Origin: Burkholderiales bacterium
GTDB taxonomy: Bacteria > Pseudomonadota > Gammaproteobacteria > Burkholderiales > Burkholderiaceae_C
Assembly (NCBI GenBank): GCA_947446855.1
Contig: CANFIH010000002.1
Location: 1-64,000 of the forward strand
Direction: 5' to 3'
Length of the DNA: 64,000 nucleotides
The position numbers were made by a program, and so were the translations under genes. Below are positions 8,645 to 17,182 of the stretch, one piece after another (position 1 is the stretch's first letter; each line of letters starts with the position of its first letter). The notes beneath the pieces were generated by a model. It ran no database searches. It worked only from the letters and a program-made list of their open reading frames with translations, and was not told where the DNA came from.

Positions 8645-9618
8645 TGCGCGCACCGTCCTTCAAACAGCTGTTCGCGCGCCACGGCGAGATCGGCATCTTC
8701 GCCATCGCCGTGGTGGCCGTGACCTTCTTTTCACTGTCCTCGGGCGGCCGCTGGGCCAACAGCTTCAACATCGGCACCATTCTGCAGGTGACGGCCACGC
8801 TGGGCCTGATCAGCCTGGGTGTGGCGCTGGTCATGGGCACGGGCGAGATCGACATCTCGGTGGGCTCGACCTTGGGCATGGGCGCGCTGACCTACCTGTG
8901 GCTGGCGATCCGCATGGACCCGGCTCTGGCTGCCGTTGCCGCCACCGTGGTGGGCGCGGCCATAGGCTGGTTCAACGGCTTTCTGGTGACCAAGACGAAA
9001 ACCCCGTCGCTGATCATCACGCTGGGCACGCTGATGATCTTCCGCGGCATCGCCATTGCGCTGACCGACGGCTTCTCGTTTTCCATGCCCTACGAGCAGC
9101 GCGACAACCTGACCTACGAGATCTTCGGTGGTGGTGACCTGCTGGGCTTTAACACCGCCATCCTGTGGCTGGTGCTGGGTCTGGTCCTGTTGTCGGTAAC
9201 GCTGTATGCCACCCAGTATGGCAACTGGCTGCTGGCCGTGGGCGGCTCGGCCGACAGCGCCCATTCGCGCGGTGTGCATGTGGGCAAGACCAAGATCACG
9301 GCCTTTATCGTCTGCGGTGCGCTGTCGGCCTTTGCCGGTGCCCTCGAAGCCGGCAAGCTGGGTTTTGCCGATGGTTCCATGGGCCGGCAAATGGAGCTGC
9401 AGGCCATTGCCTCCTGCGTGCTGGGCGGCTGCCTGCTGTCGGGTGGGCGGGTCTCGCTGATCGGCACCATCCTCGGCACCTTTTTGCTGTCTTCCATCCA
9501 GTCGTACCTGGTGGTCATGGCCGTGAAGCCGCAGTGGTTCATTTTGCTGTTGGGCCTGATCGTGGTGTTTGCCTCGTATGGCGACCAGCGCTTCCGTATC
9601 TGGGCTGCCAAGGTCTGA
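8644..9618 (+). CDS. ABC sugar importer permease 2 (RbsC/FrcC type)
   Basis: A 324-residue branched-type sugar permease. It is paralogous to permease 1, with the same GEIDISVGSTLGMGALTYL and LGGCLLSGGRVSLIGTILGT landmarks. The start overlaps the ATPase stop. Two distinct permeases around one single-domain ATPase suggest a heterodimeric membrane unit with an ATPase homodimer. The next gene, a dehydrogenase, begins 52 bases later without an obvious terminator, so transcription probably continues through it. Confidence 0.88.
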   Translation: MRAPSFKQLFARHGEIGIFAIAVVAVTFFSLSSGGRWANSFNIGTILQVTATLGLISLGVALVMGTGEIDISVGSTLGMGALTYLWLAIRMDPALAAVAATVVGAAIGWFNGFLVTKTKTPSLIITLGTLMIFRGIAIALTDGFSFSMPYEQRDNLTYEIFGGGDLLGFNTAILWLVLGLVLLSVTLYATQYGNWLLAVGGSADSAHSRGVHVGKTKITAFIVCGALSAFAGALEAGKLGFADGSMGRQMELQAIASCVLGGCLLSGGRVSLIGTILGTFLLSSIQSYLVVMAVKPQWFILLLGLIVVFASYGDQRFRIWAAKV

Positions 9619-9670
9619 GCCAGCCGTTGTTGTATTTCGTTTTCTTGTCTCTTATTTTTTAGGATTCTTC

Positions 9671-10681
9671 ATGATCAAGGTAGGACTATTGGGCGCCGGA
9701 CGTATCGGCAAGGTGCACGCAAAAAGCATTGGCGCCCATCCAGGCAGCAAACTGGTGGCCATCGCCGATGTCAACCAGGCCGCGGCCGAACAACTGGCCC
9801 GCGAGACCGGTGCCCTGGCTATGTCGGTGGACGCCATCATCAAGGACCCGGCCATTGACGCCGTGCTGATCGCCACCTCCACCGACACCCATTCGGACCT
9901 GATCGAGGCCGCCACCGCCGCCGGCAAGGCCGTGCTGTGCGAGAAGCCGGTGGACCTGAGCCTGGAGCGCGCCATGGCCTGCCAGGCCGCCGCTGCACGC
10001 AACGGCCGCCCGGTGATGATCGGCTTCAACCGCCGCTTTGACCCGAACTTTGCCATTCTGAAAAAAGCGCTGGATGCGGGTGAGATCGGCAAGAGCGAAC
10101 TGCTCTCCATCACCTCCTTCGATCCGGCGCCTCCACCCATCAGCTATGTGTTGGTCTCGGGCGGCATCTTCCGCGACAGCTCCATCCACGACTTCGACAT
10201 GGCCTGCTGGATGTTTGGCGGCGTGCCCGCCGAGGTCTCGGCCTTTGGCAGCAGCCTGGTCGACCCCGCAATTGGCGAGGCCGGCGACGTGGACACCGCG
10301 GTCACCACGCTGCGCTACGCCGATGGCCGCCTGGTGGTCATCCGCAATTCCCGCCGCGCCGTCTATGGCCATGAGCAGCGCCTGGAAGTGCTGGGCTCCG
10401 AGGGCATGTTGCAGGTGGGCAATGTGCTGGAAAACACGGTGGTCAAGAGCACGGTGGCCGGCTCGCTGTCCGCACGCCCCGAGCTGTTTTTCCTGGAGCG
10501 CTACATGCGTGCCTATGAGGCCGAATGGCGTGACTTTGTGGAGGCCGTGGAGCAGGGCAAGCCCATGCCGGTCACGCTGCAGGACGGCGTGAACGCCCTG
10601 CTGGTGGCCGAGGCCGCAACCCTGTCCAAGCAACTGGGCCGCGTGGTGAAGCTGGTCGACGGCCGCGCTGTCGCTTCCTGA
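9671..10681 (+). CDS. iolG: Inositol 2-dehydrogenase-like Gfo/Idh/MocA enzyme (paralog A)
   Basis: A 336-residue dehydrogenase of the proteobacterial IolG/IdhA type, which oxidises an inositol to its keto form (inosose) with NAD. The Rossmann loop is GAGRIG (8-13), EKP is at 91-93 with K92 catalytic, and the DxxxH motif is D169/H173 (FRDSSIHDFDM). TAGGATT upstream of the ATG at 9671 is an acceptable ribosome-binding site. It is the first of three IolG-type genes in the operon. Proline-rich DPAPPPISYV (151-160) differs from the matching loop of the copy at 12747, consistent with a different stereoisomer preference. Family sure, isomer unknown. Confidence 0.85.
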   Translation: MIKVGLLGAGRIGKVHAKSIGAHPGSKLVAIADVNQAAAEQLARETGALAMSVDAIIKDPAIDAVLIATSTDTHSDLIEAATAAGKAVLCEKPVDLSLERAMACQAAAARNGRPVMIGFNRRFDPNFAILKKALDAGEIGKSELLSITSFDPAPPPISYVLVSGGIFRDSSIHDFDMACWMFGGVPAEVSAFGSSLVDPAIGEAGDVDTAVTTLRYADGRLVVIRNSRRAVYGHEQRLEVLGSEGMLQVGNVLENTVVKSTVAGSLSARPELFFLERYMRAYEAEWRDFVEAVEQGKPMPVTLQDGVNALLVAEAATLSKQLGRVVKLVDGRAVAS

Positions 10682-10705
10682 TCCATTGAACGGGCTATTG
10701 CAACC

Positions 10706-11656
10706 ATGATGAAAATGAGCCTGGTGACCGATGCGCTCGGTCACCTGCCCTTTGAGGACATGCTGGACACCGTGGCAGGCCTGGGCTTTGAAGCCATCGA
10801 GCTGGGCTGCGGCGGCTGGTCCAAGGCGCCCTTTGTCGCACTGGATGCCTTGCTGGACAGCCGGGCCGCGCGGGATCGGTTCATGGAGGCCCTTGCCAGG
10901 CGCGGCCTGGAGATCTCGGCCCTGAACTGCTCGGGTGAACAGCTGGCCCCGAACGCCAAGGGAGAGGCCCATCAACTCGTTGTTGAAAAGACCTACCGCC
11001 TGGCCGAACTGCTGGGCGTGAAAACCATTGTGATGATGTCGGGCTGCCCCGGTGGCAACAAGACCGACACCACGGTGAACTGGGTGACCAGCAACTTTTT
11101 CCCCGAACACCAGGCCATGCTGGACTACCAGTGGAACGATGTGTTCTTTCCCTATTGGGAGAAGACCGCCCGGCTCGCCAAGGACTGCGGCATTGACAAA
11201 GTGGCGCTGGAAAACCACCACTACAACCTGGTCTACAACCCGCAGACCATGCAGAAGATGCGCGCCGTGATCGACCCGGTGGTCGGCATGAACTTCGACC
11301 CCAGCCACCATATGTGGATGGGGGGCGACCCGATTGCCGCCCTGCGCGCCTACGGCAAGGACTTGATCCATTACATGCATGCCAAGGATGTACGCATCGA
11401 GCGCGGCATTGCGGATGCGCAGACGCTGATCGACACCCAATGGATGTTTGACCCGGCGCCGCGCGCCTGGAACTACGTGGCCTTGGGCCATGGCCACGAT
11501 GTGCAGTGGTGGAAGGAGTTCTATTCGGTGGCCCGCTACATCGGCTACGAGGGCACGGTGAGCCTGGAGATGGAAGACCTGTCCATGGACCCGCTCACCG
11601 GCGTGAAGAAATCCCTGGCAACCCTCAAGGCGGCGCTGCCCCGCTCCTTTGACTAG
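10706..11656 (+). CDS. Sugar phosphate isomerase/epimerase-type TIM-barrel protein
   Basis: A 316-residue xylose-isomerase-like TIM barrel. Likely metal ligands are E169 and H171 (ALENHHYN), D198 and H201 (FDPSHH), H225 and D228 (MHAKD) and a C-terminal glutamate in SLEMEDLS. Family members in inositol clusters isomerise inososes (IolI) or dehydrate them (IolE). This protein is not a clear ortholog of either, so an inosose isomerase/epimerase role is an inference from its place between two iolG-type genes. A second ATG three bases later (10709) is an equally possible start. The gap to the next gene is ten bases. Confidence 0.8.
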   Translation: MMKMSLVTDALGHLPFEDMLDTVAGLGFEAIELGCGGWSKAPFVALDALLDSRAARDRFMEALARRGLEISALNCSGEQLAPNAKGEAHQLVVEKTYRLAELLGVKTIVMMSGCPGGNKTDTTVNWVTSNFFPEHQAMLDYQWNDVFFPYWEKTARLAKDCGIDKVALENHHYNLVYNPQTMQKMRAVIDPVVGMNFDPSHHMWMGGDPIAALRAYGKDLIHYMHAKDVRIERGIADAQTLIDTQWMFDPAPRAWNYVALGHGHDVQWWKEFYSVARYIGYEGTVSLEMEDLSMDPLTGVKKSLATLKAALPRSFD

Positions 11657-11666
11657 AGAAAGCACC

Positions 11667-12698
11667 ATGAGCTTGCGTATTGGAATCATCGGCTGCGGCG
11701 CCATCGGACAGGACCATGCACGGCGCCTGCACTTCAAACTCAGCGGTGCCACGGTGGTGGCGCTCAACGACATCAATCTGGAGGCCACCCAGGCCTTCTC
11801 GTTAGCCTCGGGCATCCACGCCCGCGTCTATGCAAACTACCAGGATGTGATCCAGGCCCAGGATGTGGATGCGCTGCTGGTCTGCAGCTGGGGCCTGGCC
11901 CATGAAGAGCAGGTGCTGGCCTGCATCGCTGCCGGCAAACCGGTGTTCTGCGAGAAGCCGCTGGCCACCACGGCGGCCGGTGGCCTGCGCATCGTGGAGG
12001 CTGAAGTGCAGCAGGGCAAGCAGCTGGTGCAGGTGGGCTTTATGCGCCGCTTCGATGCGGGCTACCGCGCCCTCAAACAAACCATCAACGCGGGCACCAT
12101 CGGCGATGTGCTGATGGCCCATTGCGCGCACCGCAACCCTGACGTGCCCGCCAACTACGGCGGTGATATGGCCATCACCGACTCGCATGTGCACGAACTC
12201 GATGTGCTGCGCTGGCTGCTCAACGACGACTATGTCACCGCCCAGGTGGTGCAGGGACGCAAGTCACGCAATGCACAGGGCGATCTGCACGACCCCATCA
12301 TGGTGCTGCTGGAAACCAGCCAGGGCATACGCATCGACACGGAAATTTTTGTGACCTGCCGCTTTGGCTACGACATCCAGTGCCATGTGGTGGGCGAGAC
12401 CGGCGTGGCCAGTCTGCCCGAGCCCGCCTCGGTGGCGCTGCGCTCGGCGGGGCGCCAGTCCACGGGGATTCTCATGGACTGGAAAGACCGGTTTATAGAC
12501 AGCTACGACGTGGAATTGCAGGAGTGGCTGCAGAGCACCCAGGCCGGATTGGTCTGCGGCCCCACAGCCTGGGATGGCTACTTCGCCACGGCCACGGCCG
12601 AGGCCTGCGTGGAGGCCCGTCACAGCAAGCAGATCGTGCCCATCCGCCTGGCAAGCCGCCCGGCGTTCTACGATCGCAGCAGCATTTTGAATCAGTAA
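11667..12698 (+). CDS. iolG: Inositol 2-dehydrogenase, Bacillus-type (paralog B)
   Basis: A 343-residue Gfo/Idh/MocA dehydrogenase strongly resembling the well-studied Bacillus subtilis IolG over its whole length. Its EKP lysine (K97) and DxxxH pair (D172, H176) sit at the same residue numbers as the catalytic residues of that enzyme, from memory of the family. The start is the ATG at 11667 ([11 protein letters not shown]) because the Rossmann strand begins there. It would oxidise myo-inositol or D-chiro-inositol. Its C-terminal region ([20 protein letters not shown]) also follows the Bacillus pattern, unlike the other two copies. A distinct promoter and operator follow its stop. Confidence 0.88.
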   Translation: MSLRIGIIGCGAIGQDHARRLHFKLSGATVVALNDINLEATQAFSLASGIHARVYANYQDVIQAQDVDALLVCSWGLAHEEQVLACIAAGKPVFCEKPLATTAAGGLRIVEAEVQQGKQLVQVGFMRRFDAGYRALKQTINAGTIGDVLMAHCAHRNPDVPANYGGDMAITDSHVHELDVLRWLLNDDYVTAQVVQGRKSRNAQGDLHDPIMVLLETSQGIRIDTEIFVTCRFGYDIQCHVVGETGVASLPEPASVALRSAGRQSTGILMDWKDRFIDSYDVELQEWLQSTQAGLVCGPTAWDGYFATATAEACVEARHSKQIVPIRLASRPAFYDRSSILNQ

Positions 12699-12716
12699 TT
12701 GACAGTTGTTTATAAT
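12687..12716 (+). promoter_or_regulatory. Internal promoter before the third iolG
   Basis: TTGAAT (12687-12692, inside the end of the preceding gene), an 18-bp spacer and a perfect TATAAT (12711-12716) form a sigma-70 promoter. The candidate operator lies directly after the -10, where transcription would start. This splits the long rightward operon into two regulated units. Confidence 0.6.
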
Positions 12717-12717
12717 C

Positions 12718-12731
12718 GCAATGAATATTGC
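12718..12731. promoter_or_regulatory. Candidate RpiR/IolR operator over the internal start site
   Basis: GCAATGAATATTGC is a perfect GCAAT-N4-ATTGC palindrome beginning two bases after a TATAAT box. A bound repressor would block initiation. It is the third of four perfect copies in the window. Confidence 0.65.
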
Positions 12732-12746
12732 AGAAAGAGGATTCGT

Positions 12747-13754
12747 ATGGTCAAGATTGCAGTTTTAGGTTGTGGTCGCATCGGTGTGATGCATGCGCGT
12801 AACATCGCCAACCACCCGCGTGCCAGCCTGGCCACGGTGTTCGACATTTACCAGCCCGCAGCGGACAAGGTGGCGGCCGAACTGGGTGTGAAGACCTCTA
12901 AGTCGATCGAGGAAATTCTGGCCAACCCCGAGGTGGATGCGATTCTGATTGCCACCTCCACCAACACCCACGCCGACATCCTGGAGATGGCGGTGGCCGC
13001 CGGCAAGCCCATTCTGTGCGAGAAGCCGATTGACCTGAGCCTGGAGCGCGTCAACGCCTGCTATGAAAAGATCCGCCACAGCAGCGTGCCCATCATGCTG
13101 GGCTTTGTGCGCCGCTTTGATCCGGGCCACCGCGCCACACGCGACGCCGTGCGCCGCGGCGATGTGGGCGAATTGCACCAGGTCGTCATCACCTCGCGCG
13201 ACCCGGCCATGGCGCCCGATGCCTATATCCGCGTATCCGGCGGCATCTTCCGCGACATGACCATCCATGACTTTGACATGGCCCGCTTCATGTTGGGTGA
13301 AGAGCCCACGGAAGTGTTTGCCACGGGCAGCCGCCTGGTCAACCCCGCGCTGATGAACGAATTGCAGGACTACGACACCGTGCTGGTGACCCTGACCACC
13401 GCCAGCGGCAAGCAGTGCGTGATCACCAATTCCCGCCAGGCCGTCTACGGTTACGACCAGCGCGTGGAAGCCCTGGGCACCCTGGGTCTGGCCAGTTCGC
13501 AAAACCGCAAGAACCACGAGGCCACCCTGCACACCCAGGCCTTTACCGAGCGTTCGGAGCCCTATCAGAACTTCTTCATCGAGCGCTATTCGGAAGCCTT
13601 TGCCGCCGAGATCAGCGAGTTTGTGGATGCGATTGAACACAAGCGCGCACCCGAAGTCGGTTTTGCCGATGGCCGCCTGGCCCTGATGCTGGCCGAGGCC
13701 GCGCTGAAGTCTGCGCAGACCGGCCGCGTGGTCCATATGAGCGAAATGGGCTAG
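12747..13754 (+). CDS. iolG: Inositol 2-dehydrogenase, proteobacterial type (paralog C)
   Basis: A 335-residue NAD-dependent inositol dehydrogenase that matches the rhizobial IdhA/IolG pattern closely. It has the Rossmann loop GCGRIG (8-13), EKP at 92-94, and SGGIFRDMTIHDFDMARFML with D170 and H174 as the DxxxH pair. The ATG at 12747 follows AGAAAGAGGATTCGT, a good ribosome-binding site; a longer in-frame reading starts before the promoter and operator. It begins its own regulated unit with the aldehyde dehydrogenase, aldolase and hydroxyacid dehydrogenase genes. Of the three copies this is the best match to the standard myo-inositol enzyme of proteobacteria. Confidence 0.9.
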   Translation: MVKIAVLGCGRIGVMHARNIANHPRASLATVFDIYQPAADKVAAELGVKTSKSIEEILANPEVDAILIATSTNTHADILEMAVAAGKPILCEKPIDLSLERVNACYEKIRHSSVPIMLGFVRRFDPGHRATRDAVRRGDVGELHQVVITSRDPAMAPDAYIRVSGGIFRDMTIHDFDMARFMLGEEPTEVFATGSRLVNPALMNELQDYDTVLVTLTTASGKQCVITNSRQAVYGYDQRVEALGTLGLASSQNRKNHEATLHTQAFTERSEPYQNFFIERYSEAFAAEISEFVDAIEHKRAPEVGFADGRLALMLAEAALKSAQTGRVVHMSEMG

Positions 13755-13757
13755 GCC

Positions 13758-15194
13758 ATGTACCAAAAATTTGGTCTCTTTCTCAATGGCGCCTGGTGCG
13801 AAGCATCGGACAAACAAAGCGCCCCGGTCTTCAGCCCGGTGACGCAGGAGTCCCTGGGCCATGTGCCCTACGCGACCCATGCGGATACGGCGGAAGCGAT
13901 TGCCAGCGCAGCGCGCGCCTTTGAAATCTGGAAGCGCAAAACCTCGTTCGAGCGGGCCGACGCGCTGCATCTGGTCGCCGACATCATGACGCGTCGACGC
14001 GCCGAAGGTGCCACCATGATCACCATGGAGACCGGCAAGCCGCTGGTGCAGTCCGAGCGGGAATGGAACCTTTCCATCGACCAGTTCCGCTGGATGGCGG
14101 AGGAAGCCCGCCGCGTTTACGGCCGTGTGGTGGAAAGCCGCGTGCCCGGTGGCCGCTTCGAGATCAGCCATGAGCCGGTCGGTGTGGCCGCGGCCTTCAC
14201 CGCCTGGAATTTTCCGGCCGCCCTGATTGCCCGCAAGGTGGCACCGGCCCTGGCTGCCGGCTGCTCCATCATCGTTCGCCCCTCCAGCCAGACGCCGGGT
14301 GTGGCCATGGTGATGATTGACTGCATCCGGGAGGCCAATCTTCCCGCCGGCGTGGTCGGTCTGGTGGTCGGCCCCACCTCCACCACCTATGCGCCCATCA
14401 TGGCCTCGGCGGTGGTGCGCAAGGTCTCGCTCACCGGCTCCACCCGCGTCGGCCAGCAGATGCTGCGCGATGCCGCCGACACGGTGAAGAAGACCTCCAT
14501 GGAGCTGGGCGGCAATGCACCCCTGATTGTCTACAGCGATGCGGACCTGGAACTGGCGCTCAACGTGTCGGTGCCCACCAAGTTTGCGAATGCCGGCCAG
14601 GTGTGCGTCACGGCCGACCGCTTCTTCATCCATGAAAGCCTGCACGATGCCTTTGTCAAAGGCTTTGTGGAGCGCGCCCGCGCACTCAAGCTGGGTGATG
14701 GCATGGATGCCGCATCGCAGATGGGTCCGCTGATCAATGGCGGACGCATCGACGAGATGGAATCCATTGTGGAGAGCGCAGTGGCAGCCGGTGCCAAGGT
14801 GGCTACCGGTGGACGCCGCTCGCCGGCGCACGCCAAGGGCTTTTATTTCGAGCCCACGGTGCTGGTAAACGTCACGGACTCCATGAAGGTATTCGAGCAG
14901 GAGAACTTCGGACCCATCGCCGCCATCACCACCTTCCGGGATGACGACGAAGTCATTGCACGTGCCAATGCATCCGAGATGGGGCTCTCCGGCTATGCCT
15001 TCACCAGCAGCGCCAAGCGCATACGCGCCACGGTGGCCGGGCTCAAGGTCGGCATGGTCGGCATCAACAGCTTTGCCATGGCGGCCTCGGAAGCGCCGTT
15101 TGGCGGCACCAAGTATTCGGGCATGGGGCGCGAGGGCGGTATCGAGGGCATCGCTGACTACCTCGACACCAAGCTGGCACAAATCGTTCTTTAA
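13758..15194 (+). CDS. Aldehyde dehydrogenase, succinate-semialdehyde dehydrogenase-like
   Basis: A 478-residue NAD(P)-dependent aldehyde dehydrogenase. Catalytic residues are N151 (AWNFP), E249 (MELGG) and C283 (NAGQVCVTADR). The overall pattern follows the GabD/semialdehyde group. It does not look like MmsA/IolA, the CoA-acylating methylmalonate-semialdehyde dehydrogenase that ends the inositol pathway. At the cofactor site the usual VKPS lysine is an arginine (IIVRPSSQTP, R174), which may alter NAD/NADP preference. It is three bases after iolG paralog C and nine bases before an aldolase gene. It probably oxidises the aldehyde that the aldolase releases; this is inference. Confidence 0.85.
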   Translation: MYQKFGLFLNGAWCEASDKQSAPVFSPVTQESLGHVPYATHADTAEAIASAARAFEIWKRKTSFERADALHLVADIMTRRRAEGATMITMETGKPLVQSEREWNLSIDQFRWMAEEARRVYGRVVESRVPGGRFEISHEPVGVAAAFTAWNFPAALIARKVAPALAAGCSIIVRPSSQTPGVAMVMIDCIREANLPAGVVGLVVGPTSTTYAPIMASAVVRKVSLTGSTRVGQQMLRDAADTVKKTSMELGGNAPLIVYSDADLELALNVSVPTKFANAGQVCVTADRFFIHESLHDAFVKGFVERARALKLGDGMDAASQMGPLINGGRIDEMESIVESAVAAGAKVATGGRRSPAHAKGFYFEPTVLVNVTDSMKVFEQENFGPIAAITTFRDDDEVIARANASEMGLSGYAFTSSAKRIRATVAGLKVGMVGINSFAMAASEAPFGGTKYSGMGREGGIEGIADYLDTKLAQIVL

Positions 15195-15203
15195 GAGAAT
15201 CAC

Positions 15204-16016
15204 ATGATTAAAAATGCACTCAAGGAAATCTGGGCCCAGGGCAAGCCCAGCATCAACGGCTGGCTGTCCATTGGCAATCCGTTTACGGCCGAGATCATGG
15301 CGGCGCAGGGCTACGACAGCATCTGCATTGACATCCAGCATGGCGCGCTCGACTACAGCGACGTGCTGCCCATGTTCCAGGCCATGCGCGCCTCCGGCAT
15401 GACGCTGCTGGCCCGTGTGCCCTGGCTGGAACCCGGAATCATCATGAAGGCGCTGGACGCCGGCGCCTACGGTGTGGTCTGCCCCATGGTCAACACGGCG
15501 GAGCAAGCCGCGGAGTTTGTGAGCTATATGCGCTACCCGCCCCTGGGCCAGCGCTCCTTCGGCCCCACCCGCGCCAACTTTTCCGCCGGTGCCAACTACG
15601 CACAGGAGGCCAATGGCGAGATGCTGGCCTTTGCCATGGTGGAGACCGCCGAGGCCATGGACAACCTGGACGCGATTGCAGCCACGCCCGGGCTGGACGG
15701 CATCTATGTGGGCCCGGCCGACCTGACCTTCAGCCTGATGCAGGGCCGCCTGGCACCGGCCTTCGACCGCGAAGAGCCGGAGATGATTGAGGCCCTGAAA
15801 AAGATCGTCGCGGCCTGCAGGAAGAACAACATCCGTGCGGCCCTGCATTGCGGCACGCCCGAATACGCGGTGCGTGCGATTGAATGGGGTTTCAACATGA
15901 CCACCGTGTCGGGCGACTCGCGCCTGCTGGCCGCTGCGGCCGCGGAGAGCGTGGGCAAGTTCAAGAAGCTGGTGGGACAGAAGTCCGCACAGGCCGATGC
16001 CAAGGGAGCGTACTGA
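15204..16016 (+). CDS. HpcH/HpaI-family aldolase
   Basis: A 270-residue metal-dependent class II aldolase of the HpcH/HpaI family, which splits 2-keto-3-deoxy or 4-hydroxy-2-oxo acids into pyruvate and an aldehyde. The expected base H46 (IDIQHGA), R71 (LLARVPW), metal ligands E147 (AMVETAEA) and D173 (GPADL), and the conserved RYPPLGQRSFGP stretch are all present. AGAGAATCAC before the ATG is a modest ribosome-binding site. The stop overlaps the next start (TGATG). Classical myo-inositol breakdown does not need this enzyme, since its aldolase step acts on a phosphorylated intermediate. Its presence points to a second route in this cluster. Confidence 0.87.
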   Translation: MIKNALKEIWAQGKPSINGWLSIGNPFTAEIMAAQGYDSICIDIQHGALDYSDVLPMFQAMRASGMTLLARVPWLEPGIIMKALDAGAYGVVCPMVNTAEQAAEFVSYMRYPPLGQRSFGPTRANFSAGANYAQEANGEMLAFAMVETAEAMDNLDAIAATPGLDGIYVGPADLTFSLMQGRLAPAFDREEPEMIEALKKIVAACRKNNIRAALHCGTPEYAVRAIEWGFNMTTVSGDSRLLAAAAAESVGKFKKLVGQKSAQADAKGAY

Positions 16017-16984
16017 TGCCACACATCCTCATTGCCGGCAAGATCCATCCCAGCGGCATGGCGCTGCTCAAGAACGCGCCTGGCATCACCTACGACTATG
16101 TCGAAGAGGTGAGCGAGGCCAGCTACGCGCCGCTGGTCGCCAAGGCCGATGGCTTGGTCATTCGCACCCAGCCCTGCAGCGCGGCCACCATTGCCCTGGG
16201 CAAACAACTCAAGATCGTGTCCCGCCATGGCGTGGGTTACGACGCGGTGGATCTGGCCGCTGTCAATGCCCGCGGCATTGCGCTCGCGATTTGCGGCGAT
16301 GCCAATTCTGTTTCCGTGGCCGAGCACAGCATGATGCTGATCCTGGCTACGACCAAGCAAACCGTCAAGGCGGACCACGCGGTGCGCCATGGCGAATGGG
16401 GCTGGCGCAATCTGCTGGCCGCCCGCGAGGTGGGCGGTAAGAACCTGCTGATCATCGGCTATGGCCGCATCGGCAGGCACCTGGCGCGCATGGCTGCCGG
16501 CTTCAATATGCATATCCGGGCCTATGACCCCTACCTGCAGAAAACCGGTTGGCCTGCAGGCGACGTGACGCCTGTGGACACCCTGGAAGAGGGCCTGCGT
16601 TGGGCCGATGCCGTGTCGGTCAACGTGCCGCACAGCGGCAAAGCCTTGATTGGTGCAGCCGAGCTGGCATTGATGCGCTCCAACGCGGTTCTGGTCAACA
16701 CCGCACGCGGTGGCGTCATTGACGAGGCGGCGCTGGCTGCTGCGCTCAAGACCGGTGGGATCGCCGGTGCCGGCATCGATGTTTTTGAGACCGAGCCACC
16801 GACCAAGGACAACCTGTTTTTCGGCCTGCACAACGCCATCCTGACACCGCATATCGCCGGCCTGACCGCCGAAGCCGGTGAGCGCATGGCCATCTCTTCG
16901 GTGCAAAACGTGCTGGACTTTTTCAACGGCTGTATCGACCAGACCCTGGTGGTCAACCGGGATGCCTTGAAGGCAAGCGCTTAG
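16016..16984 (+). CDS. D-isomer 2-hydroxyacid dehydrogenase
   Basis: A 322-residue NAD-dependent dehydrogenase of the phosphoglycerate/glyoxylate-reductase family. The NAD-binding loop is GYGRIG (148-153) and the catalytic triad is R231 (NTARGG), E260 (ETEPP) and H279 (TPHIAG). It interconverts a 2-oxo acid and a D-2-hydroxy acid in the cytoplasm. Translationally coupled to the aldolase gene, it closes the operon and is followed by a strong terminator. It could act on the aldolase substrate or product (for example a hydroxypyruvate-like acid). Sequence alone does not settle the substrate; serA-type biosynthetic function is unlikely given the missing regulatory C-terminus. Confidence 0.87.
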   Translation: MPHILIAGKIHPSGMALLKNAPGITYDYVEEVSEASYAPLVAKADGLVIRTQPCSAATIALGKQLKIVSRHGVGYDAVDLAAVNARGIALAICGDANSVSVAEHSMMLILATTKQTVKADHAVRHGEWGWRNLLAAREVGGKNLLIIGYGRIGRHLARMAAGFNMHIRAYDPYLQKTGWPAGDVTPVDTLEEGLRWADAVSVNVPHSGKALIGAAELALMRSNAVLVNTARGGVIDEAALAAALKTGGIAGAGIDVFETEPPTKDNLFFGLHNAILTPHIAGLTAEAGERMAISSVQNVLDFFNGCIDQTLVVNRDALKASA

Positions 16985-17011
16985 GTTTTTCTGAGGTGTC
17001 TCCCTCACTTG

Positions 17012-17042
17012 GGCGTTCTCTGAAAAGAGGACGCCTTTTTTT
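17012..17042 (+). terminator. Rho-independent terminator of the rightward inositol operon
   Basis: GGCGTTCTCT-GAAA-AGAGGACGCC is a 10-bp stem with one G-T wobble and a GAAA loop, followed by seven Ts. It lies 27 bases after the 2-hydroxyacid dehydrogenase stop. Confidence 0.85.
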
Positions 17043-17107
17043 AATTCTTATGGGGCAAACCGCATGTTCGTCACCTTCATACTGACTCTTTGGGACTGGC
17101 GAGAAGA

Positions 17108-17126
17108 GGCCCGCAAGGCGCGGGCC
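17108..17126 (-). terminator. Possible hairpin after the leftward iolE paralog
   Basis: GGCCCGC-N5-GCGGGCC is a perfect 7-bp G+C stem, 56 bases past the stop of the leftward iolE-like gene. Only TCTTCTC follows on that strand, so it is a weak intrinsic terminator at best. Confidence 0.35.
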
Positions 17127-17182
17127 AGGCATCGGCCATGCGGAGAAGATGTGCTGGCCCTTGTGATGTGGGTATAACGGTT

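Noticed and set aside
12699-12716. TTGACA at 12699 with TATAAT at 12711 as one promoter
   Set aside because: The two hexamers are only about six bases apart. TTGAAT at 12687 gives proper 18-bp spacing to the same TATAAT.
13758-15194. Calling the aldehyde dehydrogenase iolA/mmsA
   Set aside because: Its catalytic and cofactor segments follow the GabD-like semialdehyde group, not the CoA-acylating MmsA pattern.
12765-16022. An open frame of more than 1,000 codons on the minus strand
   Set aside because: It is antisense to iolG, the aldehyde dehydrogenase and the aldolase. Its translation is low-complexity (rich in H, G, A, R) with no domain, a common artefact opposite high-G+C genes.
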